Source of the DNA: Dryococelus australis
Lineage: Eukaryota > Arthropoda > Insecta > Phasmatodea > Phasmatidae
Direction of reading: 5' to 3'
NCBI GenBank assembly: GCA_029891345.1
Contig: CM056994.1
Span: 142,312,457 to 142,376,456 of the forward strand
DNA length: 64,000 bases
Shown here: piece by piece, positions 21,850 through 33,344 of the stretch
Position numbering within the stretch: the first letter of the stretch is position 1
How the letters are laid out: every line of letters starts with the position of its first letter
Position numbers and translations under genes: made by a program
Notes under the pieces: generated by a model
The model's input: the letters and a program-made list of their open reading frames with translations, nothing else
Database searches by the model: none
Told to the model about the DNA's origin: nothing

Positions 21850-23299
21850 CTCTAACGTTTAGCATCATCGTTGGGAGTAGTAGGAAAATAATATGTTGGG
21901 GACAAGGGTATCGGGCACAGGAGCCAGGAGCCGAAGAGCTGCCATGTTGTAACATCACCCGACCACCATCTTGGATGCCATTGACCTTTTACCCGTGTCT
22001 CATATGACCTTTAACCTTGACATAGTCCTCGAGGACCTTTGACTACAAAAAACATTTAAAACACCTAAAACATTTCGAATACTCCTAAAAAATTCTAAAA
22101 AATATAAAAAAATTCTGAAAATTACATCAAAAAAATAATAAAAAAAAATAAAATAAAAAGTATTTTCAAAAATAAGCTATTATTCTATAAAAAATGGTCG
22201 AATCACCTGAAATCCCATTTTTAATTATTCATTTAATTTTAGGGGCTTCCTTAGGACCTACAGAGCAGTCCCGGTCATATTGGTTTCATAGGCGTACTCT
22301 ATGCCAGTTAGACAGAAGGGTTACAGGATAGGAGTCAGACCTTGGCATCAACCATCTTGAATCCATATTGAATGCAAATGACCTTTTATATTTGACCTTG
22401 AAAATGCAAAAATAACAAAAATAAAAAAAAATCACAAAACATTCCAAAAACTACCAAAAAAAATTCTAGAAAAATAAATTACAAAATATTATTAACAAAT
22501 TTTTACAATTATTTAAAAACTTATAATTTTTTTAAATCTTCTATTTACAAAGTACCCCCTCCCCCAGCATCACCATATGTCACATTCATTACATCCCCAG
22601 CAGAAAACTGACTCACTCACCCCCACACCCCTCAACTATACTCATTCCACAATCTTGGTTTTTCAGTTGTCATTTGTTTGTACATTACTGGAGGCCACCA
22701 TGCCACCATCTTGGGAGGCGAAACCCATCCGCAATATTTAAAGCCAATGACCATGACCACGATTGACCTTAAAATTAAAAACAAGAAAAAAATCCAACTC
22801 AGCTAGCATAATACGTTACAGACTACAGCCACCATATAGATGCAGGCCACCTCAACCTTGACCCCATGACCCTGAATGACCTCGAATAAAAATGCTCGAG
22901 ATTAAATTCGTAAAAAGAAGCATGCTGGAGGCCAAGCGATCTGTCAGTCCTTACATTTATAGACATAAAAGGACTTTTCAATTTCCACCTTATTAAAAAA
23001 ATATTCTAATCAGCAGTATACCTACAAGCATGATGCGAGACCTTGACGATATGGATAAATTTTAATTTGTTATTTAAAATTTGATGTCGTTAAATCTAAA
23101 AAAAAGTTCTAATTATATACATATATATATAATTGGACATATGCAACACTACTTTTTAATAATATTTAATTTGTGACTATCTTTTCAATTGTAATTATAT
23201 TCAGACGAAGTAGAAAAACATGAAATAAAAAACCGTTTTTTTCACGGGTATTTTTTTATTCAATAAATTTATTGCAATCGCTAACAACATCAAAAAAAT

Positions 23300-23802
23300 T
23301 ACAATATTCTTTAAAATGTCTAATAAAATTGTAGCTACGGCTGATCTCCTTACCGCACTTGTCATACAAATATGACTGCAGCCGAGATTTTTAGCGCAAT
23401 TAAAGCGCTCGTGTCGCCGAGCATTGCTGCTACGCGCGAAGGTCTATTCACAGAAGCGACACTTATAATGTCGGAATGGTTAAGCAGATATGGCTGACCC
23501 TACAGATTCTGCTGGAACAGAGGATGATGGTCCATTTGGCGATGCCGATAGAGCTGTTGTAGGTAGCCCGCCCATATATGTCGAAGGAACTTTCGACGTC
23601 ATACCTGAAGATGTCGATTGCTGAACTACTGTGACCCACCCGAAGAAGTGGACAGTGCTGCCAGCACCATGACGGGAGAAGTCGATTGTGTTGCACTGAT
23701 GGAAGTAGATACTGCTAGGGACGTTTCCCTCGCAGCTGAAGAAGTTGATGGCGAGAAACCATTTGTGGGCAATATCCACTCAAATTTAATGTAACTAGCC
23801 AT
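23300..23802 (-). pseudogene. Ser/Thr/Pro-rich C2H2 zinc-finger protein, left-arm copy
   Basis: From ATG at 23802-23800 the minus strand reads MASYIKFEWILPTNGFSPST and a Ser/Thr-rich tract, then stops early at a TAG within GGSQ. Other frames continue the homology with SSGMTSKVPSTYMGGLPTT and PNGPSSSVPAE. After a further stop, HYKCRFCE, a stop and then SSNARRHERF form a degenerate C2H2 finger. A second finger follows (LQSYLYDKCGKEIS) in which the first Cys is Tyr. It is the mirror copy of the frame at 25224-25722. It is more damaged, and the upstream CRE and TATA are conserved. Role unknown; a DNA-binding accessory protein of the element is the simplest guess. Confidence 0.6.
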
Positions 23803-23890
23803 GGATGACCTGGCGTATAAGCTAGCCGAGACGTTCCAACTTTCACGACAGCTGGTGTCTAACTATACCTTTCAGCTGACCTCCCTAGCG

Positions 23891-23923
23891 CTTATATACG
23901 AGTATGCAGTCCCTATGACGTCA
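23891..23923 (-). promoter_or_regulatory. CRE + TATA core promoter, left arm
   Basis: On the minus strand TGACGTCA (23916-23923) is followed 17 bp on by TATATAAG (23891-23898), then the zinc-finger frame about 90 bp downstream. The block is conserved in the right arm even where its flanks have diverged. Confidence 0.6.
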
Positions 23924-24125
23924 TATCGTCTTTGAAACAATCGTATTGCATCATCAACACATTGCGTGAACACCGTCCAGCCAATCATACACCAGCCAAT
24001 CGCCGAGTTGTCACATGATTGCAGCTGGCCAATCACGTGCAAGAATTAAGACATCACATGCGTGAGTCACTTTGGTTGCTGATAGCGGTAGTGGTAGTAG
24101 TGACGACACCACGACAAGCTCCCAC

Positions 24126-24473
24126 CATGCTTCCCAATTGTCCATTGTCACGTGAAAAGGACTTTTCGTTCAGACCGCCCTATCTTGCCAATATGGATTT
24201 TTGAACATAGGTGAAAACTCTATCGCAGAATCGGCACTGGCAGCAACCAGTTAGCGATGATGAAAGTTCACGGCTCCATGATCGTCGTGGTCGAAAGGAA
24301 GCCTTTCTTATTCGCAATTCATCTTCGCGGTATGGGAGCTCTCTGAGAAAACCCAAATATACGTTCGACGATGGAAACGTTCAGGGCATATAATATATAT
24401 AATAGGACTATACACAGTTATGTATTTATGTATGACAGGAATATGAAACGTTCTGTATAGTTACATATGTAAA
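24126..24473. other. Unpaired central segment of the long inverted repeat
   Basis: No counterpart was seen in the right arm. A 60-codon plus-strand frame (24211-24393) is rich in Ser/Arg (SSRLHDRRGRKEAFLIRNSS) and might be the C-terminal part of an element protein, but no domain is recognised. Confidence 0.3.
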
Positions 24474-24891
24474 GGCTGTTCACGATAAAGTGAGTACTTT
24501 TGAAATCAACCTTAGAAAATAGTCACTGACCGTACCTGCATATATTTTAATGGGCACAGTGAGCGACAAGTGCCAGTAAAGTTGGTAATGATGGATGGGA
24601 TGTAGTTCCATATCTTAATGTCGAATAAAAATTGTTAGGTAACCATTTAGGATAACTTAAATTATATCTTTGGCTTTATTTTGTTTTTAATTCAGTGAAG
24701 TGTAAAAATTAGCAAATTTGATGAATATTTACTTTTCAAATAATTTTATAGTTGCACGTGATCTACGCATGGATAAAGTTATGAGGCATATTACAAAGTT
24801 AATTTTACATAAAATGGAATAACACACAAAGTGCACGCAAGTATAACTTAAGCAGGGCTTCACAAAAGTGCTCATTTTAACGTGAAATGCC
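24474..24891 (+). mobile_element. MITE with about 40-bp terminal inverted repeats (418 bp)
   Basis: The left end GGCTGTTCACGATAAAGTGA and its continuation match the reverse complement of the right end (GGCATTTCACGTTAAAATGA) over about 40 bp. There is no coding capacity. A second copy lies in the opposite orientation at 49007-49333. The element sits exactly between the unpaired segment and the right arm of the long inverted repeat. The target-site duplication is unclear, and the superfamily was not determined. Confidence 0.8.
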
Positions 24892-25102
24892 TATATATGG
24901 AGATATGTTGTTGCATGTCGTGCTGCTGCCGCCACTATAACCACCACCACCCTTAATGACTCACACATGTGATATCGCAGTGCTTGCACGTGATTGGTCA
25001 GCTGAAATCACGTTAAAATTCGGTGAGTGGCTGTTTTATAATTGGATGGTCGGTGCATACGAAATGTATTAATGGTGCAATACGGTTTGTTTAAAGACGA
25101 TA

Positions 25103-25135
25103 TGACGTCATAGGGACTGCATACTCGTATATAAG
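25103..25135 (+). promoter_or_regulatory. CRE + TATA core promoter, right arm
   Basis: TGACGTCA (25103-25110) is a perfect CREB/ATF palindrome. TATATAAG (25128-25135) follows 17 bp downstream, with a candidate initiator region near 25160 and the start codon of the zinc-finger frame at 25224 (another ATG at 25192 opens only a short frame). The spacing is that of a real RNA polymerase II core promoter and is kept in both arms. Confidence 0.65.
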
Positions 25136-25223
25136 CGGTATGGAGGTCAGCTAAGAGGTATAGTTTGAAACCACCTATCGTGAAATTTACAATGTCTCGG
25201 CTGGCTTATACGCCAGGTCATCC

Positions 25224-25722
25224 ATGGCTAGTTACATTAAATTTGAGTTGATATTGCCCACAAATGGTTTCTCGCCATCAACTTCTTCAGCTGCGATGGC
25301 TACGTCCCTAGGAGTATCTACTCCCACCAGTGCAACACAATCGACTTCTTCCGTCATGGTGCTGGGAGCACTGTCCACTTCTTCGGGTGGGTCACCTACA
25401 GCAGGTCAGACATCGCCATGTTCAGGTATGACGTCAAGAGTGCCACCGATTTATATGGGCAGGCTACCTGCAACAGCTCCATCGCTATCGCCAAATGGAC
25501 CATCATCCTCTGTTCCAGCAGCATCTCTATGGTCAGCCATATCTGCTGAACCATTCCGACATTATAAGTGTCGCTTCTGTGAATAGAACTTCGTGAGTAG
25601 CAGCAATGCTCGGCGACACGAGCTCTTTAATAGCGCTAAAATCTCCGCTGCAGTCATATTTGTGTGACAAGTGCGGTAAGGAGATCAGCCATAGCGACAA
25701 TTTACTTATACATAGTAAGTAA
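25224..25722 (+). pseudogene. Ser/Thr/Pro-rich C2H2 zinc-finger protein, right-arm copy
   Basis: The open frame of 120 codons starts MASYIKFELILPTNGFSPST. It is a Ser/Thr/Pro-rich, probably disordered region to about residue 105, then begins a C2H2 finger (HYKCRFCE) and meets TAG at 25584-25586. Past the stop the same frame continues NFVSSSNARRHEL, completing C-x2-C-x12-H. After a 1-nt frame shift a second finger follows, YLCDKCGKEISHSDNLLIHS (C-x2-C-x12-H), ending at TAA 25720-25722. It sits behind a CRE/TATA promoter. The family is unknown to me. It is either a decayed gene or, less likely, one expressed as the truncated 120-residue form. Confidence 0.6.
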
Positions 25723-26145
25723 TACCGTATTTTTTGGAGGATGTTAGCGTCTTCGATAAAATAATTGAGTAAAAAAATAGCTGTGAATAAAATTGTGTTT
25801 ATTTCATGTGTTCCTACTTTTCAGAATATAATTAAAATTGAAAAGTTGTAGTAATAAAATAGCTGTTATTACAAAGTAAAGTACTGTAAGTGCAATCATA
25901 TAATTAAATAAAAAATGGTCAAAACTGAATAATATTAAAATTTTAATTACAAAATGTATTCAATTATGCATGTCGTCAATTTATCGCATCATGTTTGTAG
26001 AGATACTGCTGATTCGAAACATCTGTTTTAAATAAGGTGGAAATTTACAAGTACTTTTATGACTAAAAATATAAGAACCGGCAGCTCGCTTGGCCTGCAG
26101 CATGCTTACTTTTGAGAATTTATTCTCGCGCTTTTGTTTTAAAAG
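25723..26145. other. Right arm, AT-rich non-coding part
   Basis: AT-rich sequence downstream of the zinc-finger frame, pairing with about 22970-23300 in the left arm (for example the GCTTGGCCTGCAGCATGCTT block near 26090 against AAGCATGCTGGAGGCCAAGC near 22920). No gene. Confidence 0.5.
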
Positions 26146-26149
26146 TCAT

Positions 26150-26460
26150 TCAGGGTCACGGGGGGAAGGTTCAGATAGTAGGCATCGAAAATGGCGGTAG
26201 TAGTCTGTATTGTATTACACTTGCTAACTTTAAATAAATGTTATTTCGATTTTTGGTTTTCAAGGTCATTCAAGATCATGGGGTCAACGTTGAGGTAGTT
26301 TGCATCTTATATGGAGGTTGTAGTTTGTAATGTATTATGCTAGCTGATTTTTATGAATTTTGTCACGAGTTTTATTTTCAATGTCATTAAGGTCATGGGG
26401 TCAAAGTTGATGTAGTATGCATCTAATATGGTGGTAGATCTCTGAATTTATGGGTCATGG
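26150..26460. repeat. Tandem repeat, about 115-bp period, 2.7 units
   Basis: Units begin at about 26150, 26270 and 26383 with TCATTCAGGGTCACGGGG, TCATTCAAGATCATGGGG and TCATTAAGGTCATGGGG. Each is followed by a GTAGT.TGCATC.AATATGG.GGT block. The left arm has only one unit plus a part (22740-22900), so the array expanded or contracted after the arms formed. Confidence 0.8.
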
Positions 26461-26497
26461 AGACAAGGTCATGGTTACTGGCTTGCAATATGGTGGA

Positions 26498-26586
26498 TGG
26501 GCGATGCCTACCAAGATGGTGGTCGCCTACGAAGATGGTGGTTGCCTACCAAGATGGCGGTCGCCTACCAAGGTGGTGGCCTCAAG
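26498..26586. repeat. 19-bp minisatellite containing AAGATGGTGG
   Basis: Four to five units of CTACCAAGATGGTGGTCGC with single-base changes (CTACGAAGATGGTGGTTGC, CTACCAAGATGGCGGTCGC, CTACCAAGGTGGTGGCC). The core is a YY1/Pho-like site. The 65-codon open frame across it is a repeat artefact. Confidence 0.85.
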
Positions 26587-27440
26587 TAATATATAAACAA
26601 ATGAACGAAAAATCAAGATGGCGGAATGAGTATTGGCGAGGGGAGTGGGGGTGATTCAGTCGTCTGCTGGGGATGGAACGAATGTGATTAATATTGTTGC
26701 TTGTGGTACCTTCGGAAATAAACATTTAAAAATTATTAAGGTTCAAAATATTTTTTAAAAAATTATTTAATTCTTTTTAATAAATAATTTTGTGAAACAA
26801 AAATTTTGCAATTTTAATGAATTTGTTGCGAATTTTAATTTTTTTATACTTTTGCATTTTAAGGTCAAAGGTCAAATGTTAACGTTAAATATTCTGGGTC
26901 AACGTCAAAAGTCATCTACATACAATATGAATGCAAAATCGTTGGTGGTTAGGTCTGACTCCCATCCTGTATCACTTGTATCGAATTGGCATAGGGTACG
27001 GATATAATATTAATATGTCCGCCCCTGCTCTGTAGGTCCTATGGAAGACCCTTTAATTAATGAAATTGGAGACAGTTGGATTTTAGGGGCTTTTACCATA
27101 TTTAAGGAAAATGGGTCTTTTCTTAGGATCCTTTTAATAATTTTTTAATGTTGTTTAAATGGTTTTAAGTTATATTTATTAATAACATTTCTAGGACTTT
27201 TTAGCATTTTTTGGATTTTTTAGGTTTTTTTAAGTGTTTTTCGCTGTTAAAGGTCTTCGGGGTCAAGGTCAAGGCCGAAGGTCATATGAGTCACGGGTAA
27301 AAGGACAATGACATCCTAGATGGCGGTCGGGTGACGTAACAACATGGCGGCTACTTGGTTCCTGGCTCCTGTGCCCGATGCCCTTGTCCCCAACATCTTA
27401 TTTTCTTACTACTGTTGGGCTATCGTTGGCATATTACGTT

Positions 27441-29320
27441 GGCGCAACGCCAAAATGTCACGCAGACCTACGTTTCCGTATATGACTTTTATGTTGGATA
27501 CTAACTGAATTACGGCACTGCCCCAACATAATATATAGTATTATGTATCTACTTACCACACTTTTTAGAATAGTGTGTTTATCTTTCAGAAAGGTATTAA
27601 CTTAGTAATTTACCACTGAAACCACTTACAATTGTCTTCCAGTTCAATATATTGTGCGATAGTTTTAAATGCATGTATTTAGGTTAGACTTCATTTCACT
27701 GAAACTGTACTTACAACGTACCAGTTACAACAGTGTATTTAAAGCTAATAATCAATACACAGCCAACAACGGACAGTTTATACTTAAAGAAACTCTGTGC
27801 TAAAAATCCTTAACCATTAAGCAAACAAAATGAATTATAAACATTTTTATTTTGAGAGGGTTACCTATTAATATCTTATGTTCGTATTATGTCTTCAACG
27901 AAATGTAATCCCTAAGAGTACCCATCTTAAACTGTTATGTTCACGACATTCTCTCAAAAAATGAAGAGCAAAACGCAGTTTATAGAAAAATTGAATTTTA
28001 TTGGTCACGTGCTGTTGAAATTCATGTTTCAATTATTTTTTGAATTTAAAACGATTATTTTTTACGTGAATCTATTTTGGTTGTACAATATAGGCCCAAA
28101 GAAAGTTTACTTACCAATACCGACAATATGTTTTCCTGCAAGTGACCAACACAAATTACGTTTTAAATAACACATGGTTTTATGTAATAAATATATATTT
28201 AAAACACTCATACGAAATTATATTGCAATTTCATCAGAAATACGGCAGTTACCTTTGTTGGCATAGTAATGGTTATACCATGCTGTGCCAACGATAGCTT
28301 TTATATCAAATTTGAGTATTTAAAAATATTACTTTTTATCCACCATAAGTACTTATAGATTTATTTCGTTTAAATAAGATGTTAATTACCTTTGTTAGAA
28401 TATCGTTGGTTACGTATTGTTGGCCCACCAAAAGTGTACGTACAAAAATCCATCAGTATATTTTCCAACAAACAAACAACCAAAATATTACCAACAAAGT
28501 CAATTTCAAATAAAACATGTTTTGTTGATTTAAAACATCGCTTTTAACAACATTTATATTTTATTTGATAAGTAATATATAATTTACAACTCTTGGCCCA
28601 ATGCTCGTTTACCAAACGTTGGTCGAAAAACGTTTACATACCAAATGTCTAGAGTAGCTATGTTATCAAAGAAGTGACGAACACATTACCAACTAAGGCA
28701 ATTATAATTAAAGTATACTTTGTGGGTTAAAAAAACATTTCTTTAAAACCATCATACAAATTTGTTCTGATATTTAATCAGATAAATGGTAATTTTCTTT
28801 ATGAGCATAATGCTGGTTATACAATGTTGGCGCAGCTTAATAATACTACCAACTGCTGTGCTCCCAACACTGACACAAAATGCAACCAACTGAACATATT
28901 TTAAAGAGAAATATGTTAGGTCATGAAGAGCATTCATATTGAGCATATTAATAGAAAGTGGCACTGGTTTCGTTCAAAAAGGCTGTTAACATAATTTTAC
29001 ATAAAATGTTTGTTGCCCGGCGTTAACCCAACACAAAAATTCGCTCCTATTACCAACCGTATCTTAACATACTTGTTACCAGTCATATACAATAAAATAA
29101 TGATTACACTTGCGATAGGTTACAGCAATTTCTGGCATAGTGACATAATTGTATGGAGGGTGATAAGTAATCTCTTAACATTTTCGTGGTAGCAAATTTT
29201 GCCAGCAATTTCCGTTGGGCTAACGTTGTATTAATACTGTGGTCCAGCCCAACATACGGATTACCTTTCCAACCAAGCGCCAACTTTGGGCCTATATATG
29301 TTATTACTGGGGATGTACAT
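27441..29320. repeat. Degenerate tandem array, roughly 190-bp units
   Basis: Recurring blocks such as TACC-TTTGTTGGCATAG.AATGGTTATAC and GTTGGCCCA.CAAAAGTTTAC.TACCAA recur at about 28093, 28288, 28422, 28619, 28828, 29013 and 29245. Spacing ranges from 134 to 232 bp. AT-rich spacers share AAAACACTCATACGAA-type phrases. It begins right at the outer end of the foldback right arm and may be its outer repeat domain. No coding. Confidence 0.55.
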
Positions 29321-32300
29321 AATATTTATTTTAGTGGTCAATTATCTTCAAAACTACTCTCTAAATAAGATGTCATGACATTTATTTACTCTACCCTGCA
29401 AATCAAAGAAAGACTTCAGCTTTCTCCTTTTTCGAAAATGTTATTGCAAATTTTTCATAATCAAATAAACACTTTTGGTGTTACATAGTCTGTCTTGTAT
29501 GTGTATATTAGCTTTAGGAATATAGGCAGTTGAATTGCATGTGAAGCTTATCGAATTTTTATATTTCTAACAACTTCACATGTCCAATGCCTTCAGTGGC
29601 TTTGAGCCCTACCTCAAATGCAAAAGGGAAGGGCTAAAGAAAATGTAGAGTTTCATAATTTCTAGATGTACATGTTAAATTTACGTCGCGTGGCTACGCA
29701 CATTAGACCCAAGAACATCAGGACACTTTGATTATAATCAGCTTCGAAACACATTAATACCGACTATTTTATTGCAACTTACAATGCGGTACAGAGCTCG
29801 AACTATCTCCAGTTAGACTTCGTCGAACTAGCAGTCATAGATGTAAATGACTTATTATTATTACAATATAATTACATAACATTAAACTTTCACTTACTGC
29901 GACTATGTAAAACACTTAAGAAGAAGTGAATTATATAGTGACAAATAATATTTTGAGTTTAGTTACAATATATTTATATTTATGGACAGAAGTTGCGCGA
30001 CTTTACGATTGCCAGTTCGAATGAACGCTTTCTAATTAACACTGGACTATATAAAATGCTAGAATGATACTACATCTACTCTGAATAAAAATGAACTTAG
30101 TGTATTTTTTTAAAACTAATTCACACAGGTATAGACTTAAAATAAGCCTTGGGAATATGGATTTAAATTTGGGCACTACAGTTCTGGCTACTTACTGTGT
30201 AAATTTGATTCGTTCTTCCGAAAACAAATTCAGAATTTTGCAAAAATTTCGCTGTGTGTTTCCGATTTTATGTATAAATATGCACCAGCCATCACAAATT
30301 ATATTTCTGTGAAAATCTAGTTCTTTAAAATATTTTTCTTGTTTACGTGTACATACTTTTCCGAATGCGTTTTCATGTCCAAGACGTGCTTAAAATAATT
30401 TATAGTTATAAATATACATGTTAGGCCTATATTAAAGTGTGTTCTTTATGTAACACAAAACAGATAATTTTTAAGTGTAAATATTTATTTGGCTGAATGA
30501 TAATACATGCGCACAGATTATACAATTCCCAACTGTAAACTTAAAATTAATTTTATTTGCTATTTCTGCTGAAGAGATGATTTTAAAAAGTCTGTTACTA
30601 GATGTTCCAGCAATAACAAAAATACGATAGGAAAATGATTAAAAATAAAATGGATTAGTGCCAGAAGAACGGTATTAATATCGTGTACACTTGATTATAT
30701 TTCAAATAATTTCACGAGTATTGCATATTAAAATTATAGAGGTGATATTTCGTAATCATATCTTCATTTAATCTTTCGTAAAGAATTTATAAAATTGGTT
30801 TGATGAAGCTTTTTTTTTACAATACGCAGTACTAATACATGCTGTGTATCTAAGATATGTTCTGTTTTCATCTGAAACATGGAGTGCATGGAGCAATTAT
30901 TGGGCGGACCTATAGATTTAGAACTTCAATAGAGGTGCGTCAGGATTAAAGGGATGTTTAACTTCAACACGGTCAATGTTAACATTTAATTCACTGCAAA
31001 ACTACTCCAGTGGCGGATCAACACTCTGCTTCACTGTCAACACGAGCGGGTAAAGTATCGTGTACTCGTCAATGCGGAACGCAATCACACTCCCCAATCA
31101 CAGCCATATAACGAACTGCTTGTTAAATAAAACGTGCTTGCAGGCCGAGAGCCCAACCATTTCCCCGATGATTCCAACTTGTAACGTGTACTGCGGCAGT
31201 CAATGCGAGGGCGTACACCTGCGTGTGTCGTCACTATCAAACACAGCATTTCTACTCTCTGTTCCGAGCAAATGAAATGGAACTGATTCCGGTCCGACTG
31301 TAAGTCCTCGGTTTTTTTAAGGGTGGCACAGCTCAACTCGTTTTCTCACTTAACTGACATAATTATAAAACCAGCGTAGAATAGCCATGAAAACTATGAT
31401 CAAAAATATGTATGTTTGGATTTCGTACGAAAGAAAAGAATTTTCCATTTTGTTTCTGTGAATTACACATGACACTATTTGCGCTGAACAATCCCTCGCA
31501 CCTTCTAAAGCATTATTTACAAAAAAATCTGGGGATATAGATTAAAATATTTACATAGCCCCATTTAACACATTCTGTTTGCAACTTGTTTCAATAGTTG
31601 AAACTTTTTCCACACTTTGTTTTGTATTTGAAACTTAATTCAAACTCTTAGTTAACTCGCTGTGGACAGCAATCTGGCAATATTACTTGTTACTGCGGTT
31701 GCAAACATATCGCTAACACAGTTTTTTATCTTTTGATAAATCCAACACTAACATATTTCTGTTATATACACTAAGCTCTAACAAAACCATAAAGCTAGAG
31801 TACACTACCAAGTATATAAATCATGGAAACAATGTTACAAAAATTCTCATAGTGCAATCGTCCATTATATTTGTTCTTTTTCACTATAGTGTTGCTTTAA
31901 GAAATGTAGTAATTTCACTAAACTGACTTAAATATTATATACATATTAATACATATCGTTAACACTTCACATTCTGTCTTATTTATGATTATTCACTGTT
32001 AGTCTACCCATAGATATAAAAGAGTTTCCTAATGGCTACCTCACCACAACATTCTCCTCTGGCTGTGATGTTAATGAGTTTGTCTTCGTAAGGATATTTT
32101 GTCACGAAAGTGGCCAAAACCGACCTGTTGTATTTAAATCAAGCATAGGGAATATCTCGTAATTTTCCTGCATAAAGTGTAATTTCGTCAGCTTTCATTA
32201 AAGTATCAATGCACTAATTAATGATACAAATTACTTCTTGCGTTTATTCATTTCATTTGAAAGTCGGCGATATTCATGTTATAATGGTTGCTGCAGCTAG

Positions 32301-33119
32301 ATAACTATGCCCCCTACTGTTGTACTCAGTTGTGAGTTTTACTGCAATTTTTCTGTTTCGTATTTGTTTTGCATCATAAAGAGGTTAGGTAAAAAAAAAA
32401 ACAGAATTGCAGTTTCATTAGCTTTGTACGTGCTACTGTTACTACAGTGGGACTAAGTGGTGTCATCAAGTTGTCTGGTCATTTCGAAAACTCAATGCAT
32501 TTGGATCTGTCGTGTGACAATAGAATACGCTGATGTTATTATAATTTCGTTTCCAGAAGGTTAGTTATTAAAAGAAACTATTTTTATTTAGTGTCCTGAG
32601 TTTTATTGTTTCTTATTCCAGTAATGTTTTTTACTAACTAAATAAAAACGTTCATGCCATTAGACACACGTTTCGTGTTTCTTTGAATGAAAAGTTTCAG
32701 CTAACATGCACAACGTTCATTGAATATTTTCTCATAAATTGCAATCATATCGGAAGCACGCATTTCTTCAATACAGTTGATCTAATTTCGGTAATGTTAA
32801 TACAATAGTCTTATTCATAATCCAGCTATACAAATATGATTAGTTAGGTGATGATGTGGCCTGACGGCTACTGTACTCAGCCGCAGTAGTCAACTCTCAA
32901 ATAGTTGTTATATCTAGCCTATGAACATGAAATTGTTATCTTTGTATTAAGTTATGATAAATTCTAAATTGCAATATATGCATAGGGTAAACCTAAATGT
33001 TAGCAATGAATATATTACCATACTATGAGGTAAAAGAATAGGTAGGATGTAATGACACATAGTTTTGCATAGCAAGACTTGCGACGCGATCTCAGCGATT
33101 AAAAAGAGTGAACAAAATA
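29321..33119. other. AT-rich DNA without recognised genes
   Basis: No conserved coding segment was found. A GC-richer patch at 30930-31340, with mirrored open frames of 71 and 83 codons, may be a fragment of an unknown element. The rest is AT-rich. A weak A-box-like TGGCCTGACGG near 32858 lacks a convincing B box. Confidence 0.35.
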
Positions 33120-33344
33120 AAACAGTGAACTTAATGGCAAGGGGATAGGGAAGAGGAGCTGAGGTGCCGGCCACCCGCTATGATATCCCCTGGCCACATA
33201 AAAAAATCGACAAAAATTCTAAAAGACGTCGAAGTTATAGCGTTAATCCACCATTCGTTTAGCTCACCTCACCACCCCATCTAAATAATAATGAAATAAA
33301 AACACAAAAATTGAAAAATTATTCTAAAAATAGAGGAAATATGA

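Larger units (their letters stand above)
21850..27440. mobile_element. Very long inverted repeat: foldback-type element, or two copies head to head
   Basis: The left arm (about 21850-24125) and right arm (about 24892-27440) are reverse complements over nearly their whole length. The outer ends share ATGTTGGGGACAAGGG.ATC and GGGCACAGGAGCCAGGA, then CGCCAT.TTGT.AC.TCACCCGACC. The middle blocks share GACCTACAGAGCAG and the 'GTCATTTGTTTGTACATTACT' type blocks. The inner blocks share a promoter and a zinc-finger reading frame. The right arm is longer mainly because a 117-bp unit is repeated there. Between the arms lie about 350 bp of unpaired sequence (24126-24473) and a MITE (24474-24891). Arms have diverged by small indels and substitutions, so this is not a recent assembly palindrome. 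Confidence 0.85.

Noticed and set aside
26150-26586. Possible CRISPR-like regular repeats
   Set aside because: Repeats are contiguous tandem units without unique spacers, and the sequence is eukaryotic.
26457-26654. 65-codon Trp/Arg-rich frame
   Set aside because: A translation of the 19-bp AAGATGGTGG minisatellite within the foldback arm.
21850-27440. Long inverted repeat as an assembly palindrome
   Set aside because: The arms differ by many substitutions, indels and tandem-unit numbers, so they cannot be the same molecule read twice.
32850-32905. tRNA-like A box (TGGCCTGACGG) suggesting a SINE or tRNA
   Set aside because: No B box at the right distance and no cloverleaf pairing. The phrase is probably accidental.
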